From Aplysia californica (Eukaryota > Mollusca > Gastropoda > Aplysiida > Aplysiidae), in contig NW_004797316.1 in assembly GCF_000002075.1 (NCBI RefSeq), positions 1,299,560 through 1,363,559 of the forward strand: DNA of 64,000 bases, written 5' to 3'. The notes below the pieces were generated by a model. It was not told where the DNA came from and did no database searches. It worked only from the letters and a program-made list of their open reading frames with translations. Shown one piece after another: positions 54,301 to 64,000 of the stretch. A program made the position numbers and the translations under genes. Position 1 is the stretch's first letter. Each line of letters begins with the position of its first letter.

Positions 54301-57300
54301 TTTTTTCTTATACCAGGCTCCGTGTTATTTACCCTTAGATCTAGCCTACACAGCGACATCAAAACGATTTTTGCAAGAATTTCGCGGTGTTTCGATCAAT
54401 ATTGGCACTCAGAGATTGAGGTCAGGTTTATTTACAAGTTCTACTTCCTTTCGACAACTTAAAAAGTAGGAATTATGTTAAAAAAGTGCACATTTGTTTC
54501 GGGTTTTGTTGAGCCGCTGTCAGCGGCCAAATTGATGCAACGGAAAAACTCAGAGCCAAATGGACGGAATCAGTTACGGTCGTATAGGTGCCAAGGGGTG
54601 GATGTCAACAGAGCAGTGGCAAAGGTGGAGTTTGCTATTCATTCTTTCAAACAAAACATGAGGGACTTGTGTAGTTCTGTTGTGCAGTTTTCTTTATTTA
54701 CACCTACAGTAGTTCTTAATAACTTTCAAGCAGGGTTCTGATACAAGACAATACTGTTCAATTAGATCTTTAGCACAATGCAACCTGTTGTGAGTGCTGT
54801 AAAACCTTACTAAAACTAAACTAAACAATGCAACCATTGTGTGTGTGATTGGCGGTCTGGTGTTTTTTTTCTTTTGTTTGTTTTAAAAAATGTTGTGCAT
54901 AAATTTTAAAGTCAAGAGAGTCTCATTGGTACTTTAGCTTGTTCACTTTTGTCTGACGGTTTAAATGGGATAAAAACAATTCGCTCTGTTTAATCTTTCT
55001 GGTCTTTGCATGCGGGTCTAAAAGTTAAGGGACCTACAGAATCTAAAAGCCCATTAGACCTGCATGTTTGCCGACATTCGTCTGAAATCCGACAATCGCG
55101 ACCCGACCCGCGAGCTGGCCGATGCTATCGCTAGGCCCACCTGTACTATTCAATGTGTGAAGTGCGAGGCCTGGCCGACTGCCAGTGCCCACTTTTCTCC
55201 CGTGGGCTTTGTCGGCTCTTTCGTTTTCGTGCCGACGTCGGCGTTTCCGACATAATTGTCGGAACCTGAGTAGAAATATGAATACGAAAAAGTACGACGA
55301 CCTAAATTATCTACTTTCAGTTTCGTGCTCGAGCGGCCATTTTGAATTTCGTTTGTTTACTGATTGTAGATCATGTGGATTCATTCAAGTCCCGACTCAC
55401 TTGTTCCACTCTAGATCTAGATCTAGATTTATAGATCATTATAGACCTCAATGGAGGATTCATATTCCAATTCTATTATAGGTTGTGCTGTAATATTGTA
55501 ATATTAATGTTAGTAAAACGCATTTCATCAGGTGCGTGAATTATTTACTTACAATCTAGAATTCTAGATCTCTAGACTCATCTGAGTCCCTCTGTTCGGA
55601 ATCGGATGCGGATTTCTCGTTCAAGGCCTTCTATTCCTATTCACTTGTTCTACTAGATCTAGATTTATTTAGATTATTAGATCTATAAACTATATGAAGG
55701 ATTCAGATTCCAATTCAAACCCTATTATAGCAATGAAGGCCCACAGGCCATATGCTCCTTGTTTGTTTTGAAGTGTGCTTTTTTTTTAAGGGGGGGGGGG
55801 GGACTAGTGCTGGCCTTTTTACATTCGAGGCCTTTTACATTAGGGCCGTAGCAAGTTCTTTTTTGGGGGTAGGTCTAGGGTTAGGGTTAGGTCTTTTATT
55901 ATATTTGTTTGGGGTGGTCGCACGTAAATTCCTTTTATGACACCCAAAAATTTAAAAGCTCTTGGGGGGGGGTTGGGGCTCACATGCAGGTCTAGCCCAT
56001 TCATAAAAGTCACTGCAAACTAAGGTTAAAGCGGGTTAAAAAAATAACAGGGGACTTACAGCGTACACCTAAATCATTGAAAAGTTTACATGTTTTCCTC
56101 AATACCACTATTTAACGTTCGCTTAAGAAACACGATTCAAGAAACGGAGTATTTTTCGAGACCCTCGTGGAGCACGTCTAGACAGCCAGAGGATGAAATC
56201 TACAAGCTTACACTGAAAGGTGGGGCCGTGGCGGTGTCGCTGCCTCAAATGAATAATTTATAGACAAGGCTACTGTAAGTCTTGTATTTTAGTGATCCTG
56301 TGTATGCATCCAAAGAGCGGTTTTCAATATAGGGCCAAAAGAGGAAAACTTTCTTATTACTGGGTGAAGGTTTTTTGAAAAAAATATTTTTGTTTGGTCG
56401 CTGGCCTGCTGAAGTGCCATGCAAAGTTTCGTGGGCATAGAGGTAAATTCCTCAATGAGCTAGAATTTTTTAACGCAGTCAGACGAAAGTGAACAAGCTA
56501 TATATTCTCTTACATATATCTGTTTTCTCCCATTCATCTTCATTTTATCAGACATCTATCGTTCTTATCTCCCCTCCTTCTTTTTTATGTTTGTTACTCT
56601 CTTGTAACACCTCTAATCTTCGGGCACTCATATGCAGCTGTGAGCGCCGTAAAACCTCTACTAAAACAAACAATCTAAGCTTTGTTGCCATATAACTGGA
56701 ATTGAAAGTATGGATTTTGCCTTTGAATGAGACATGGTTAGTCTTGTATAATGAACTCATCTTGTTTGGGAGAAGGAAAAAGGTCTAATCCCAAGTCCAG
56801 TGTGTTAAGGCATTGTTGAGTTACAATGTAACATCGGAAATGGATTTGTTGAATATTACATTATTGTCCCCACAGGTCATCAGACATCAGCCGAGTCCTG
56901 GGGTACTGGACGTGCTGTGGCACGTATCCCACGTGTGCGTGGTGGCGGTACTCACCGTTCTGGCCAGGGTGCTTTTGGCAACATGTGCCGTGGGGGGCGT
57001 ATGTTCGCCCCCACCAAGACATGGCGCCGCTGGCACAGAAGGATCAATGTGAACCAGAGGCGCTACGCTATCACATCTGCCATTGCTGCAACTGGTGTTC
57101 CTGCTTTGGTTATGTCCAAAGGTAAGAGCAGGGGTATTTCAAGAGGTGGGTTTATAGTCTTAAGGGCTGGTGAGGCACCTGGAGGCTATCTCGGCTATAC
57201 ACACCCAAGAGAGCTCATATTTGCTGTGGGACATCCTGTATCATTGGGGATATAAAGTCTTATTTAAAAAAAAAAGTAAATCTGGTTCGGTTGCCATGGA

Positions 57301-60300
57301 AACGGCAGCTGTATTAGGTTTTTGTATACTTAATTTGATCCGACTTTTTTCACTTGTTTTTCAACAATTACACTTTTATTTTGGCATGTGCGTAAGTACA
57401 GATCTAAAAATTGGTTTGATGAATTTTTCTAGAGCAATAATGTTGTAACTCAAAAATCATCTATTTGAGAAATTTCGTTTTAAAGTTTCAGATCGGGCTG
57501 GGAAATCAGTTTTTCCATTAAACCGTCTTACTGTTGATTCATCATGACAAGATTAAGTATTTATTACAAATATTACGCTACCCTTTGTGTATTGATAATA
57601 TTCCTGTGTAAAGACAGATTTAGGGAATATACAAACATTTTGTGGAAAGCCTGTAGGAGATACAACAATTTGGCACCTCAACTTTCTTGTCCTATTGATG
57701 TTTTTGTTCGAAGATTTTTGGAATTATGTGGCCTTTAACAGTTCTGTTAAAGACATTTATCAAATAGTTGAATAATAATCTCAAAACATAATTACATGGA
57801 ACACAGAGAGAAGCATGTCCGCCCGTAGCTTTCTACTTCCGTTCTTCTAGGCCCAGCGCTAGTTTCACATTGTTTGTTGTTGTGGAGCAACACAGTGTCG
57901 ATCAGGCATCGGGACGTTAATGCGCCGAGTTGTCATTGAAATTGACGGAAATTCGAGAGAAATTGATTCAGAATGCAAAAGTAAAAGGAGCTGGAATGAG
58001 AAAGAAGCAGCCGTTTTTTGCGAAAGAAATAGCGGGCCGCGGCACTCTTGTACAATTGCGGTCCGGTTTGTTTACATGACGGCTATTGTGGCTGCTGCGG
58101 AAGTGAATCTAGATCTTGATCTAGATCTAGAAAATCTATCTCTAGATATAATCTGGATCTACACATATTTAGATATATTAGATAGCCTAGGCTATAATTT
58201 TAATTCAGTTTAGATCTCTAAATAAGAAACACACTACAGGGGCACTAAGTGCAAACAGGATGGCAATTGTACATTGTACAAGAGGGCCTGCATCCTTGAT
58301 CCGATACTGCTCTACGTCTATGTATGTACAAGTTTAAAGTGAAAGAAATCTTTTTTTGAGACACCAGCTGGCAAAAAACACTGGATTTTTAGTCACCAAG
58401 TCCAAACTGTGTCAAATTGACTCGAATGCTTGTTAGTCAACTTACTGCCTTTATGTTGTTTTTTTTTGGTGTGTTTTTTTCAAATACGTTTTAATTCAGT
58501 TGCCTATGGTTAACAATATGACCGTTTTCCCTTCCAAAACCGTAGGCCAGATTTTCCAGTATATATTGCCTCTGGATCTCACTGGTTTGGGAGAGCGCGC
58601 GTACGCCTTCGCGTGAATTTCCTCCTTTGTTAAAATTTCTGAGTGGCAGCTATGATAATGATTTCTTTATATTGAAATGAAATATATATTGAACACATCA
58701 AGGGACCCAAAAGGTTTACAAAAGTTCAAAATTAACATTTTCTCAAATTCATATTAAACAAAATTATTATATAAAAAAAGACATGACGAGTGATCTAGAT
58801 TTATAAGAGGAGGCTATACTGGAAAAAATGATTGTGAAAATATGGATCGATTTTTTTAATGCATGTGACATACCACAATGGATTTGTAGTAAGTTACAAT
58901 TTTGCATTACGAAACTCGGCTTTATGATTCGAATTTGAGATTAATTTTGCACAAAGAATGGCTCTTTGTTGTTTTAAAGATAGCAACAACCCTATTTTCA
59001 ACAATTTAGAGTTACAACATTATTGCTCTAGACCAGCGATATATATGATTTAGTTTCCATTCCATGGCACTTATCGGCTTATTGCATAACTGAAAAAATC
59101 CGAAAAATTCTGCATTTGATGACCATTTATCAAAAACTATAAATGCTTTTTGTACCACTTTTTAGAACTAGTTGCCATTAACATTCTGTGAAAGTTACAT
59201 TACAATTGAATAAGAAGCAAAGCAGAAGAATGGGATGATTTGTGTGAAAATAGCATTTTGAGAAAAAGGTCAAAAAAGGCCAAAATAATTCTTTCTGTAA
59301 AACCCTTCAAAAACATATTTCTAGCATAAACGTGGCAACTACTTGGATAATATTAACACAGCAGACATAAAATGAAGGTTTCCTACTAAAACTGAAGCAT
59401 ACAAGCAGTGCAAAATATGCTTTTTGAGACAAAAGGTGGCAATTATTTTCTTTTAAAAAGTCCCACCCTCTGCTGTAAAGTCCCTTCAAACACCACTTTA
59501 GGGTACAGAAACGCTTTCATACATTTTTGGACATTGTTCAGGAAATATAAAAAGTGATAATCCCAGTTTTCATAATTTCACCCAAAAACACAATTTTTAG
59601 GTGTCCCACCAGTCCTCAAGAAGAGAGTGATGGTAAAAATGAAGGGGCTGAGAGGCATGCAGTGTAAGACTCAATTGCATAGTGGATGATACAATACTTA
59701 CAGAAAATGCATAAAAGAATGTGTTCCACATCTGGATTTAAGATGGAAGCACTCCGTTAACAGGTTTGGGTTTCATGTTACTTGCTTAGCTACTTTGGAT
59801 TGAAGAGTAATTTGACTTATGATCATTTAACACCTTGACTGCCCTGGCCTGCTGGTTCAGTGAGCCAAAACATGCTTCCACTGCTCCATGTGCTTGCATA
59901 TTTGGCAGGTCTGACCAATTTGTTTTCAGAGGTAGCATCTATTGTCATTATATCAAGGGATAAAACTAAAAATGAAGCCCGTTTGATATTACAGCGATTT
60001 CATGTGATTTGAAGTGTTGTTCTGGGTTGGTTCGGGTTTGCCTTTGGTTATAGCGCCCAACAGGTAAGCCTATCATGAAATCAGCCTTCCTTAAATACAA
60101 AAGTGAATTTATAAATTTGTGGGCGTGCCTGGTGAAAGGGACCACATGACACATTTTGAAGAATCCTGCGGGTTTTTTTTTTTGCATTTTCATGTACAGA
60201 GATAATTTCTGAACAATATGCTTTTTGAATTTTAAAGATATCTTTTTGAGATAAGGGTGATTTTATAGGGCAGGGTACGGAAACAAGGTTTTGACCGGGA

Positions 60301-63300
60301 ACTAAGTCACGAAGTATACAGACCCGGTAGAGGAACTCTTTTGTGATTTCGTAAAGTTTTAGCGCCCAGACCCGGTAGTGTGTGTGTGAGAGAGAGGTGG
60401 AGGGAGGGAAGTGCTAGATGACATGTCCCAGTTGGCAGGAGGGAACGAGAGAAAGATAGAGTGGGAAATAGGTGGGATGGGGGAGAAAGAAAGACAGAGA
60501 AAGAAAAAGAGAATGCGAGTGATACACAGAGACGGAGAGAGAGAGGCAGAGAAATAGAGAGGGTGAATGCTCGATTGAAATTATGACATTGTTTCTTTTC
60601 TTTAAATTGTGATTCCTCTAACTCCAAAACGGACGATCGTTCATCGAAAAGACATCCGCAATCTTGATTTAGATCTAGATCTAGAATAGCCTCGTAACAA
60701 GATCAATGATTTATAATTTATGTCTGTCTGTCTAGATCATGGAGCTTAGAACTTTTCATCTCCTTGGTCTAGATATAGACCTAGAAGAACCTAGGTCTAC
60801 CCTGAGCCAAGAGGGCGCTGAAACTTACTGAAATCATAAAAGAGTTCCTCTACCGGGTCTGTATACACTCCCTTTGAGAAAAACGACTTAAAAGTTTCCC
60901 CATTTGTTTCTGCTTCAAATAGATAGATCCACGCTTCGAGACGACCTGACAACACATTCACTACTCTAACTTTAAAACTAACTTTAAAAAAGCATTTAAG
61001 ATGAAAGAACAGCTTCAAAGTGTTTATATTATTACGTCTTCAAAACAAATTCACCACCACCTTGAGCAAGAGTTTTCAAGAAATAGAGTGTACTCAGAAA
61101 ACCAATTTTCTCACGCATAATTTGGGATTGTGCAATATACGCCCTGTTAATAAACATCTTTAAAAATGTATTTTAAAGTACAAGAAACTCAAGTCCTTGT
61201 AAATATCGATATATTGATGGTTAAAGAATCCGTTTTTAATGGAACTTAGTTTTGGTCAAAAATTCTATTTTTGAACTTTGAAGGTTGGAGCAAATACGTC
61301 TTGTGGTCCCTTTCACCAGGTACGCACACATATGTATTGATTTTCTGATCTATGGCTAATTGTGATATTTCAAGTTTTAGAAAGCACATTGTGAGGTGTG
61401 GCGTAGGCAGGGGTGCAGGAACTGATGTATTTTTATTCTCTAGTCCATTTTCAGTTTTCTCATGATATTTTTTAAACTAAATTCTTTGCTTTCAAAGAAC
61501 AAAACTGTAATCTTCTGTTGTTGTGTAATTGCAGGTCGGTAACACCATAAAGAATAAATAGGAGCCTATTGTGACATGTATCAAGTGCAACAATGTTCTT
61601 AGGCACTGCAGCATAATGCATCAGGTAGTGAATGTGTTAATTAAGCACAAATTGCCCAAACGTACTATTCATATTTTAAGTTGGGTTTTACAGCATTTTC
61701 ACTTATATTTTGTCCCCCCCCCCCCCCAGGTCACCGCATTGAGGAGATTCCTGAAGTTCCCCTTGTTGTCAATGACAAAGTGGAGGAAATCAAGAAGACC
61801 AAAGAGGCTGTTGCTGTCTTGAAAAAGCTGAAGGCATGGTCTGATATTGAAAAGGTAAAAAATTTTAAGTTGAAAGGGCTCACAATACTGTACCATGTGT
61901 TTGCAGGTGATAATTTGCTTGTTTGTATTTCAAAAGGTAAGACTGCGATTTCCTTTTGTAGAAACTAAATTACATTTACAATTGAAGGGGCGGGCGCTGG
62001 CTGGCTTGCTCTCGTGGCCCAGAGGTATTGGCCTCTCCTGGGTTCGAATCGGGGTAACGACCAAAAAAAAAAGTTTGTTCTATAAAATTGTCTGCTTTCC
62101 TGCTGTCTAGCAATGTTGTCGTTTCTCCCCCCGGGGCAATGCCACTGGCTGAAGTGTCATTAGTCCATTCCCAAAGGGAATTCTCGTTCATGCTCAGTAG
62201 AATTGTAAATGGGCTGATTCGTCAATGTCACGCTCATTGCTGTGCCTAATCTACAACAGGGAACAGCTGCTTTTTCGTTCCTCATGATGTGAAACCCGCT
62301 AAGGGTCATTTTGGAAAGAAATCAAGTTTTTTTTGCTTATAAATGCTCATTGTTACATCCTATCAAATGCCATAGTGTGTGCGGCCAAAACCCAACACCC
62401 CACTACTTCGTAAAAGCCTCCAAAAAATCTTTGTGCGCATGTTCGTGCGTATAGCAGCATAAAAAAGGCAGATTTTCTCAAAAGTTTTGAAATGGGTGTA
62501 GCGGGTTTTGCATCTCAACCCTTCATTTGTAAGCCATGAGTGTGAGATTTTCAATTGGTACTTATTTAGATGATCTTTCCCCCTTGAAATTTAGGTGTAC
62601 AACAGCAAACGCTTCCGTGCTGGAAAAGGAAAGATGAGGAACCGTAGGCGCATTCAACGCCGCGGCCCCTTGGTGATTTACAATCAAGACAATGGAATCA
62701 CAAGGGCTTTCAGAAATATCCCAGGTCAGTTTTAGCTCCTCAAGGGTGATGACCAACATACTTAACAATTGAGGTCACGCTCTTTTTTCCATGTGTTCTA
62801 GGCATCTATTTTACTTTGTTGTGGTCATTACAGATAAAGCTATGTGCTAGGTGAATTGTTTGCTAGTTTGCCAACTATCCCGGATTAGGTAATTGGAAGT
62901 TTGAGAGCCTCCTTACCACAAACATTGGTTGGCCCATTGAGCTTTGAAAAAGCTCGTAAACCTGTGTTTGTAAAATTAACTTTGAGTATCTTGGGACTCT
63001 GCCGTTTTCTCAAGACGTGACTTTTCTCTATATGTTCTTGAATAACGCCACCATTTTTCATCCAATCTTCATAAAATTTTCACAGAATGAGGATAAGATG
63101 TAATGCTAAAAATTTGTCGGTTGAATTTTGCTATATGGAATAGATTTTTGGTGGTGACGTTTGGAGTGTGGATTTTCACAGATTTTTTTTTGCAAACCTG
63201 AATGCTACCCCAGGAAAAAATTCATTAAAAATGTTCTTATTTGTTTAGGAAAAAGCAAGAAACAAATTTTTAGATCTAATGCTTGTGAACACGCATGCAA

Positions 63301-64000
63301 CAAAAACCAATCAATTTCCGTGAGCGATAAGTGCGGTATTCATTATGTAAGAAATGTCAACAAAATCCAATATGGCCGCCGTATTCATGGAAACGAAACT
63401 TTTTTCTCAAATTTGATTACGGATTTTGAGACTCCCTACTATGCTTATGTGTGTGAAATGTAAAATTCGGTCCTGTAATAAGCGAGATTCAGGTGTACCC
63501 CCCACCACACACACACACACACACCATGATCTGCTGGATAAATTACATAAATTTTTAACAGCTTATACTAATGATTAAAGCAGGATTTGCAGTGAATTCA
63601 ACCATAAGATGACGTAATTGTCTAAAAGCTGGCATGTGTGAAATATGTGGGGCTACAAGACATTATAACATGGAAAAAACTGCAACTTTATTTGGCGTTA
63701 ATCATCCTTGTGTTCAACCGTAATATCTCGTCTGATTGGCATGTGTGATGAAATCATGGTCCGTGTTTCAGACATTTCATGATAGAATGTCCATTCTGAT
63801 GTGCCTTGTACATGTATATAATTTATGGAGAAGTGATATAGATTCATGTGGTGTATTAAAAAAGTGTGAACTCTGGATTGAACTTGCATGAACTGCAAAG
63901 TATGGTAAATTCTCATCAGTGTACTGTCATTTTGTTTTCCCCTTGAACCAGGTGTCACTTTAATCAGTGTGGACAGGCTGAACCTGTTGAAAGTTGCTCC
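46303..64000 (+). CDS. RPL4: Ribosomal protein L4 (uL4), 5' two-thirds; continues past the window
   Basis: Exons: candidate 46303-46305 (ATG only), then 53581-53749, 56876-57121, 61730-61854, 62595-62724 and 63952 to the edge. Together 240 residues of a protein about 400-430 long in animals. uL4 is a large-subunit protein whose internal loop lines the nascent-peptide exit tunnel. Seen here: ARPLISV at the N-terminus, [15 protein letters not shown], the loop [20 protein letters not shown] (84-103), KTWRRWHRR, and the conserved [12 protein letters not shown] block. All joins from exon 2 on are GT-AG and in phase. Exon 1 is inferred from a 5'TOP-like tract and leaves a 7.3-kb first intron packed with transposons. 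Intron 5 hosts SNORD18. The basic C-terminal tail lies outside the window. Confidence 0.93.
46306..46889 (+). other. Start of candidate RPL4 intron 1
   Basis: Contains two GGGTTAGGGTTAG-like units near 46,845 and AGATCTAG motifs. No gene. Confidence 0.4.
46895..48070. mobile_element. Element A copy 2 (complete)
   Basis: GTAGCAATGCC at the left, GGCATTGCTAC at the right, CTCTT duplicated on both flanks (46,890-46,894 and 48,071-48,075). 1,176 bp. The best copy of the family; inverted relative to copies 1 and 3. No transposase. Superfamily uncertain (5-bp duplication). Confidence 0.8.
48306..48412. repeat. (CT)n followed by 28 C
   Basis: About 39 CT units then an uninterrupted C run. The Leu/Ser, Arg/Glu, Pro and Gly frames across it are artefacts. 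Confidence 0.95.
48534..48576. mobile_element. 43-bp palindromic micro-element with exact 8-bp target duplication
   Basis: CACAGAATTCTACA and TGTAGAATTCTGTG enclose 15 bp. GTTCACGG is exactly duplicated at 48,526-48,533 and 48,577-48,584. Shared with repeat D copy 1, so it jumped before D spread. Confidence 0.75.
48757..48950. repeat. Higher-order tandem repeat in the left arm of element H
   Basis: Units of about 36 and 43 bp alternate, so a dimer of about 78 bp occurs twice. The repeats stay open in frames on both strands, which creates false protein repeats such as TYTVTG. Confidence 0.85.
48757..50287. mobile_element. Element H: foldback (Mutator-like) element with subterminal tandem repeats
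   Basis: CGGAGTGTCTACGTAC at the left, GTACGTAGACACTCCG at the right. Flanks ATATCCGAA and ATTTCCGAA give a 9-bp duplication with one mismatch, typical of Mutator-like elements. The left arm holds five units around GTACACGGTAACCGG in an alternating 36/43-bp pattern; two units lie in the right arm and one near 49,239. Inserted into repeat G. The interior includes a diverged piece of element A (AACTCGGCAACCAA). No transposase. Confidence 0.7.
50297..50560. repeat. Repeat G copy 2 (inverted)
   Basis: Inverse of 34,985-35,245; its left part lies beyond element H (48,697-48,756). Confidence 0.55.
50591..52458. mobile_element. Element A copy 3, interrupted by element C copy 2
   Basis: GTAGCAATGCCAAT at the left, ATTGGCATTGCTAC at the right. 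About 170 bp of the element is missing where element C sits. No target duplication visible. Confidence 0.72.
51074..51960. mobile_element. Element C copy 2, one end missing
   Basis: CAGTGCTTCCACTCTTCC at the left; matches the inverse of 23,927-25,955 without element B. The right terminal repeat is gone, ending in GC-rich CCCCTGAACCCCCTCC sequence. Confidence 0.65.
52459..53580 (+). other. End of candidate RPL4 intron 1
   Basis: Non-repetitive sequence leading to the exon 2 acceptor. A pyrimidine patch CTTCTTTTTCTTTCCTCATC near 52,758 is a weaker alternative transcription start, but no suitable ATG-donor follows it. Confidence 0.4.
53581..53749 (+). CDS. RPL4: RPL4 exon 2
   Basis: CTTTCAG|GCTGCC to GCAG|GTACAT, 169 nt. 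Encodes [20 protein letters not shown], then [18 protein letters not shown] and [10 protein letters not shown], all clearly uL4. Confidence 0.96.
53826..54825. mobile_element. SINE family 1 pieces around element F copy 2 (RPL4 intron 2)
   Basis: TAGTAAGGTTTTACGGTGCTC at 53,874 leads to GCAACTGCA, then element F, then CGGTCGTATAGGTGCCAAGG. The uninterrupted family sequence is GCAACTGCATAAGGTCATAT, so F split one SINE. A further fragment lies at 53,826-53,860 and an opposite 3' end (GAGTGCTGTAAAACCTTACT) near 54,790. Confidence 0.65.
53906..54573. mobile_element. Element F copy 2: TTAA-flanked piggyBac-like MITE
   Basis: CTGATTCCGTCCATG at the left, AATGGACGGAATCAG at the right, TTAA before and TTAC after. 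Inverted relative to 33,205-33,881 and similar throughout. Confidence 0.78.
55057..55993. mobile_element. Element B copy 2 with exact 8-bp target duplication
   Basis: AGACCTGCATGT at the left, ACATGCAGGTCT at the right, AGCCCATT exactly duplicated at 55,049-55,056 and 55,994-56,001. hAT-like by duplication length. Interior carries AGATCTAG runs and GGGTTAGGGTTAGG near 55,873. Non-coding, in RPL4 intron 2. Confidence 0.8.
56002..56519 (+). other. RPL4 intron 2, remainder
   Basis: Nothing recognised. Confidence 0.4.
56520..56672 (+). mobile_element. SINE family 1 3' end (RPL4 intron 2)
   Basis: Clean family 3' part: TTATGTTTGTTACTCTCTTG, CACTCATATGCAGCTGTGAG, CGCCGTAAAACCTCTACTAA. Confidence 0.7.
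56876..57121 (+). CDS. RPL4: RPL4 exon 3
   Basis: 246 nt, encoding [20 protein letters not shown], the exit-tunnel loop [39 protein letters not shown] and VPALVMSK. The most conserved part of the protein. Donor AAAG|GTAAGA. Confidence 0.97.
57122..60121 (+). other. RPL4 intron 3, left part
   Basis: AT-rich, AGATCTAG cluster near 58,110. I looked for C/D-box snoRNAs and found no convincing C/D pair. No gene. Confidence 0.45.
60122..61326. mobile_element. Outer inverted-repeat element around a MITE (RPL4 intron 3)
   Basis: GCCTGGTGAAAGGGACCACA near 60,127 and its near-inverse TGTGGTCCCTTTCACCAGGT at 61,302 are 1.2 kb apart. No clear target duplication. A second element lies inside at 60,319-60,861. 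Confidence 0.5.
60319..60861. mobile_element. TA-flanked MITE (CAGACCCGGTAG ends)
   Basis: CAGACCCGGTAGAGGAACTC and its exact inverse at the right end, TA on both sides; the inverted match continues for tens of bases. An extra CAGACCCGGTAG lies at 60,367. 543 bp; GA/CT-rich interior. Tc1/mariner-pogo type target. Confidence 0.75.
61730..61854 (+). CDS. RPL4: RPL4 exon 4
   Basis: 125 nt, encoding [20 protein letters not shown] and [20 protein letters not shown]. The acceptor is preceded by a run of 15 C residues, an unusually pure pyrimidine tract. Donor AAAG|GTAAAA. Confidence 0.96.
61985..62290 (+). mobile_element. tRNA-derived SINE with family 1 body (RPL4 intron 4)
   Basis: TGGCCCAGAGG (A box) and GGGTTCGAATC (B box) 32 bp apart, then the family body (CTAGCAATGTT, GTAAATGGGCTGATTCGTC, CCTAATCTACAACAGGG). 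This copy gives the family its tRNA head. Not a tRNA gene: no cloverleaf. Confidence 0.65.
62595..62724 (+). CDS. RPL4: RPL4 exon 5
   Basis: 130 nt, encoding [40 protein letters not shown] and NIP. Strongly basic and rRNA-contacting in uL4 structures. Donor CCAG|GTCAGT. Confidence 0.96.
62725..63737 (+). other. RPL4 intron 5 left of SNORD18
   Basis: GTGATGA at about 62,745 looks like a C box but no D box follows. A short CA repeat near 63,505. Nothing else. Confidence 0.45.
63738..63805 (+). ncRNA. SNORD18: SNORD18 (U18) box C/D snoRNA in RPL4 intron 5
   Basis: C box GTGATGA (63745-63751), guide GGTCCGTGTTT (63758-63768), D' box CAGA (63769-63772), C'-like ATGATAG (63779-63785), D box CTGA (63796-63799) and a closing stem GGCA/TGCC. 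The guide is complementary to the conserved 28S segment GAAACACGGACC; counting five bases from D' points to the A of AAACACGG, the known U18 2'-O-methylation target. Vertebrate U18 copies also sit in RPL4 introns. The mature snoRNA would be released from the spliced intron. D' differs from the vertebrate CTGA by one base. Other RPL4 introns here show no convincing second copy. Confidence 0.92.
63952..64000 (+). CDS. RPL4: RPL4 exon 6 (cut by window edge)
   Basis: Begins ACCAG|GTGTC, encoding [16 protein letters not shown], which matches the human ITLLNVSKLNILKLAP. The exon runs off the right edge. Confidence 0.95.

Noticed and set aside
57920-58213. 97-codon open frame in RPL4 intron 3
   Set aside because: No domain recognised, ends in AGATCTAG repeat sequence, and no splice context suggests an exon.
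61985-62055. tRNA gene
   Set aside because: A and B boxes are present but no cloverleaf or acceptor stem; it continues into a SINE body.

Overview
The window looks like nuclear DNA of an invertebrate animal, most likely a mollusc. It is AT-rich, its genes have many short exons separated by kilobase-scale introns, and those introns and the intergenic DNA are full of small non-autonomous DNA transposons, tRNA-derived SINEs and microsatellites. The mollusc assignment is an inference from protein character and repeat style, not a database match.

Two host genes are well supported. On the minus strand, 9,792-36,490 carries a complete SAFB-type gene (scaffold attachment factor B, the single invertebrate counterpart of vertebrate SAFB/SAFB2/SLTM). 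I can join 19 coding exons in phase into a 978-residue protein: SAP DNA-binding domain, acidic region, RRM, Lys/Glu/Ser-rich linker, Arg/Glu-rich helical region and an Arg-rich to Gly/Met-rich tail ending in VRRF. On the plus strand, from about 46.3 kb past the right edge, lies the ribosomal protein gene RPL4 (uL4). Exons 2-6 are certain; exon 1 is a candidate consisting only of the ATG behind a 5'TOP-like tract. Intron 5 of RPL4 holds a SNORD18 (U18) box C/D snoRNA, as RPL4 introns do in vertebrates. The two genes are divergent, about 9.8 kb apart.

Region by region: 1-9 kb is intergenic and holds four TA-flanked MITEs with CAGT-type ends, a small TA-flanked MITE inside one of them, SINEs and one 179-bp terminal-inverted-repeat element. 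9.8-36.5 kb is SAFB; its introns hold SINEs, another TA-flanked MITE, an element-in-element insertion at 23.9-26.0 kb, a broken Ty3/Gypsy fossil at 28.7-29.6 kb and a deep transposon nest at 31.3-34.3 kb. 36.5-46.2 kb is intergenic with microsatellites, an inverted-repeat element at 41.1-42.4 kb, a LINE tail at 44.4-44.7 kb and a SINE at 45.2-45.7 kb. 46.3-64 kb is RPL4; its first intron (about 7.3 kb) is almost entirely transposon, including a foldback element with 9-bp target duplication.

No new gene system was found. The most unusual items are a 33-43 bp palindromic element with exact 8-bp target duplications (two sites, a third site decayed), the foldback element with higher-order subterminal repeats, and the traceable order of nested insertions.
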